A stretch of 15,332 bases of DNA, from NCBI GenBank assembly GCA_051889215.1, contig JBJFDC010000024.1:1-15332 (forward strand), read 5' to 3'. Within the stretch, counting starts at the first letter, position 1. Every line of letters begins with the position of its first letter. This document shows positions 14,057 through 15,332 of the stretch, piece after piece. This stretch comes from UMGS1470 sp051889215 (GTDB lineage Bacteria > Bacillota > Clostridia > Christensenellales > UBA1242). Position numbers and translations under genes: made by a program. The notes beneath the pieces were generated by a model, which saw only the letters and a list, made by a program, of their open reading frames with translations, ran no database searches and was not told the origin of the DNA.

Positions 14057-15036
14057 AAAACAATTAACGATATAATGACACACAACACAGTCGCAAATAA
14101 TGCCTGTGTTGTTTTTTGCATAAACAAAGTACGCTTCTTCATTCCTGTTTTTTCCAAAAATGTGAACGATTGCATAAAAGTTGAGAATCCTCCAAAAGTC
14201 AGCAAAAAGCAAATCAGTGGCACACTGATGCGAAGATTTGTTGTGGCACCACTCACGCTTTTCGCACCCTTTGTGATTTCCAAAAGCCCGCTCAAAAAGC
14301 CCTCGGTGATTTGAGGATTTACTCCAATTTTTCCCAATATATAACTAAATGGCAAGAAAACTTTTAGCGATAATAAAATTTCAGAAACAATGAAGAAAAT
14401 GATGACATACGCCCCAATCATAAGCATTGAATTTATCGACGAAAACACGACATCAGAAATATTTTGCTTTTCTCCCAAGGACGTTTTGCTTGGCATTCGG
14501 TCGGAATCGAGATTTCTCCAAGCATTGCGATAGATGAGACCATTGATGAGCGAACCGACGATGTGACAGATTAAAATCACAAGTCCTGCGTGCATTGATC
14601 CGAGCATTCCCGCGCCAACACTTCCAATGATGAACATCGGGCCACAGTTTGACACAAATGAAACACTTCGATATGCTTGTCCTTTTGATATTGTCCCATC
14701 GAGGTATAGGTCAGAGGTGAGTTTTGCTCCGATTGGATAACCGCAAAGAATGCTCAACAAAAAAACATAAGCAGAGTCAGATGGACAATTATATAGGGTG
14801 TTGGTTATTCGTGAAAAAGGTTTTGACAAATTTTGAGCAACATCAAATGTCGTGAACAATCTTGAGAAGAACATAAAAGGAAATAGAGATGGCAAAAGAA
14901 TTGTCGCCCAGACCAAAGCCCCATCAAGAGCGACAGCCATATATTTTGAAGGAGAAATTATAATAAGGAGAATAAAGGCAAAAATCAATAATGTAAAAAA
15001 AATTTTTGTTGATTTCATCATGCTTGGCGTTGACAT
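14053..15036 (-). CDS. ylbJ: YlbJ-like sporulation integral membrane protein (nucleoside-recognition Gate domain)
   Basis: A 327-residue polytopic membrane protein with about eight hydrophobic segments, starting with FFTLLIFAFILLIIIS and LVWATILLPSLFPFMFFSRLF. The signature stretch SILCGYPIGAKLTSDLYLDG, then VSFVSNCGPMFIIGSVGAGMLGS, fits the YlbJ/SpmA-type Gate domain family; in Bacillus subtilis YlbJ is made in the mother cell and needed for proper spores. The transported substrate is unknown. A second Gate-like half lies in SINSMLMIGAYVIIFFIVSEIL. The start is uncertain: ATG 15036 has GAGG immediately against it, with no spacing, and ATG 15021 or 15018 would match the usual family start (MKSTKIFF) but lie 15-18 nt from GAGG. 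Its presence suggests a spore-forming ancestry. It is divergent from the patatin-like gene. Confidence 0.9.
   Translation of the reverse strand: MSTPSMMKSTKIFFTLLIFAFILLIIISPSKYMAVALDGALVWATILLPSLFPFMFFSRLFTTFDVAQNLSKPFSRITNTLYNCPSDSAYVFLLSILCGYPIGAKLTSDLYLDGTISKGQAYRSVSFVSNCGPMFIIGSVGAGMLGSMHAGLVILICHIVGSLINGLIYRNAWRNLDSDRMPSKTSLGEKQNISDVVFSSINSMLMIGAYVIIFFIVSEILLSLKVFLPFSYILGKIGVNPQITEGFLSGLLEITKGAKSVSGATTNLRISVPLICFLLTFGGFSTFMQSFTFLEKTGMKKRTLFMQKTTQALFATVLCVIISLIVF
14082..14117 (+). terminator. Terminator of the 13202 gene, embedded in the 3' end of ylbJ
   Basis: A perfect 9-bp outer stem, ACAACACAG (14082-14090) and CTGTGTTGT (14104-14112), with an inner GCA/TGC pairing closing an AATAA loop after a 2-nt bulge, then six T (14112-14117). 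It sits 25 nt after the stop of the plus-strand gene, inside the coding sequence of the opposite gene. Confidence 0.82.
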
Positions 15037-15047
15037 CCTCGTTTTAT

Positions 15048-15071
15048 TTAATTAATATATATATTAGTTAA
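15048..15071. repeat. Near-perfect 24-nt AT-only palindrome in the ylbJ/patatin divergent region
   Basis: TTAATTAATATA and its inverted copy meet at 15059/15060, with a single A/G mismatch (15052 against 15067). It lies 12 nt from the ylbJ start and 40 nt from the patatin-like start, where both promoters must be. It could be an operator, though AT-rich sequence makes such symmetry easier by chance. Confidence 0.45.
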
Positions 15072-15111
15072 TCAATAGCACAAACTAAAATATGTTTTTC
15101 AAAGGGTTTAT

Positions 15112-15332
15112 ATGTCAAAAGTAAAAATTGGACTAGCGCTTGGCGGTGGTGGAGTAAGAGGTTTTTGCCACACTGGAGTGCTCAAAGTTTTGGAAGAGCA
15201 TAACATCAGACCATATGCCATTGCCGGAACATCAATGGGCGCTGTTGTTGGCGGAGTTTATGCGAGTGGGGCGGAAATAAGCGAGATTGCTAAATTTGCT
15301 GATGAACTTAACATGATCAAGATTGCTGACCT
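15112..15332 (+). CDS. Patatin-like phospholipase, N-terminal part (3' end outside window)
   Basis: The first 73 codons of a patatin-like serine hydrolase, predicted to cleave acyl esters of membrane lipids. The glycine-rich oxyanion loop is GGGGVRG (residues 11-17), and the nucleophile elbow is GTSMG (39-43) with Ser41; the catalytic Asp lies beyond the window. The start begins MSKVKIGLALGGGG, the usual family start with no signal peptide, so it is a cytoplasmic or membrane-associated RssA/YchK-type protein. AAAGGG at 15101-15106 is the ribosome binding site. Residue Cys19 replaces the common Ala in the RGFAHIG-type motif (here RGFCHTG). It is divergent from ylbJ. Confidence 0.93.
   Translation, partial: MSKVKIGLALGGGGVRGFCHTGVLKVLEEHNIRPYAIAGTSMGAVVGGVYASGAEISEIAKFADELNMIKIAD

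Noticed and set aside
13559..14212. 217-codon open frame on the minus strand
   Set aside because: It overlaps the 13202 gene and the end of ylbJ, has a composition typical of antisense AT-rich DNA, and has no ribosome binding site or family motif.

Overview
The window reads as chromosome of an AT-rich, Gram-positive, anaerobic Clostridia-type bacterium, probably an uncultured gut lineage. Supporting signs are the pyruvate phosphate dikinase, the dnaG-rpoD-zinc ribbon operon, a DUF4364 regulator, a YlbJ-type sporulation membrane protein, good GGAGG-type ribosome binding sites and classical TTGACA/TATAAT promoters. The assignment is inference from gene content; no rRNA or other taxonomic marker gene was seen, and I see no tRNA, CRISPR array, insertion sequence or phage gene.

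Layout. (1) 2-1873: 3' two thirds of ppdK (+) with its terminator. (2) 1877-3936: three accessory genes on + (PIN-domain protein; a 61-residue protein with one WG-like repeat; a 338-residue protein with a hydrophobic hairpin), with two promoters and one strong terminator. (3) 3984-5133: a single-gene unit for a membrane-anchored extracytoplasmic protein. Its promoter carries an 11-G tract between -35 and -10, and its leader carries a hairpin. This is the most unusual element of the window and looks like a phase-variable promoter. (4) 5294-8836: core operon dnaG-rpoD-COG1579 zinc ribbon protein (replication priming, housekeeping sigma factor, coiled-coil zinc ribbon). (5) 8833-9874: a secreted protein on - and a small two-helix membrane protein on +, transcribed divergently from a shared 143-nt region. 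(6) 9892-12540: valS (+), sharing a bidirectional terminator with a convergent DUF4364 gene (-) that appears to be leaderless. (7) 13091-14117: divergent from it, an unrecognised charged protein (+) whose terminator lies inside the 3' end of the next gene. (8) 14053-15036: ylbJ-like membrane protein (-). (9) 15112-end: start of a patatin-like phospholipase (+), divergent from ylbJ across a 24-nt near-palindrome.

The genome here is compact. Two of the three convergent pairs overlap by 4 nt at their stop codons, the third shares one hairpin, dnaG and rpoD overlap by 1 nt, and several promoters leave a predicted leader of only about 0-17 nt. The housekeeping genes are intact and ordinary. The accessory blocks at 1.9-5.1 kb, 8.8-9.8 kb and 13.2-14.1 kb hold the genes I could not assign.
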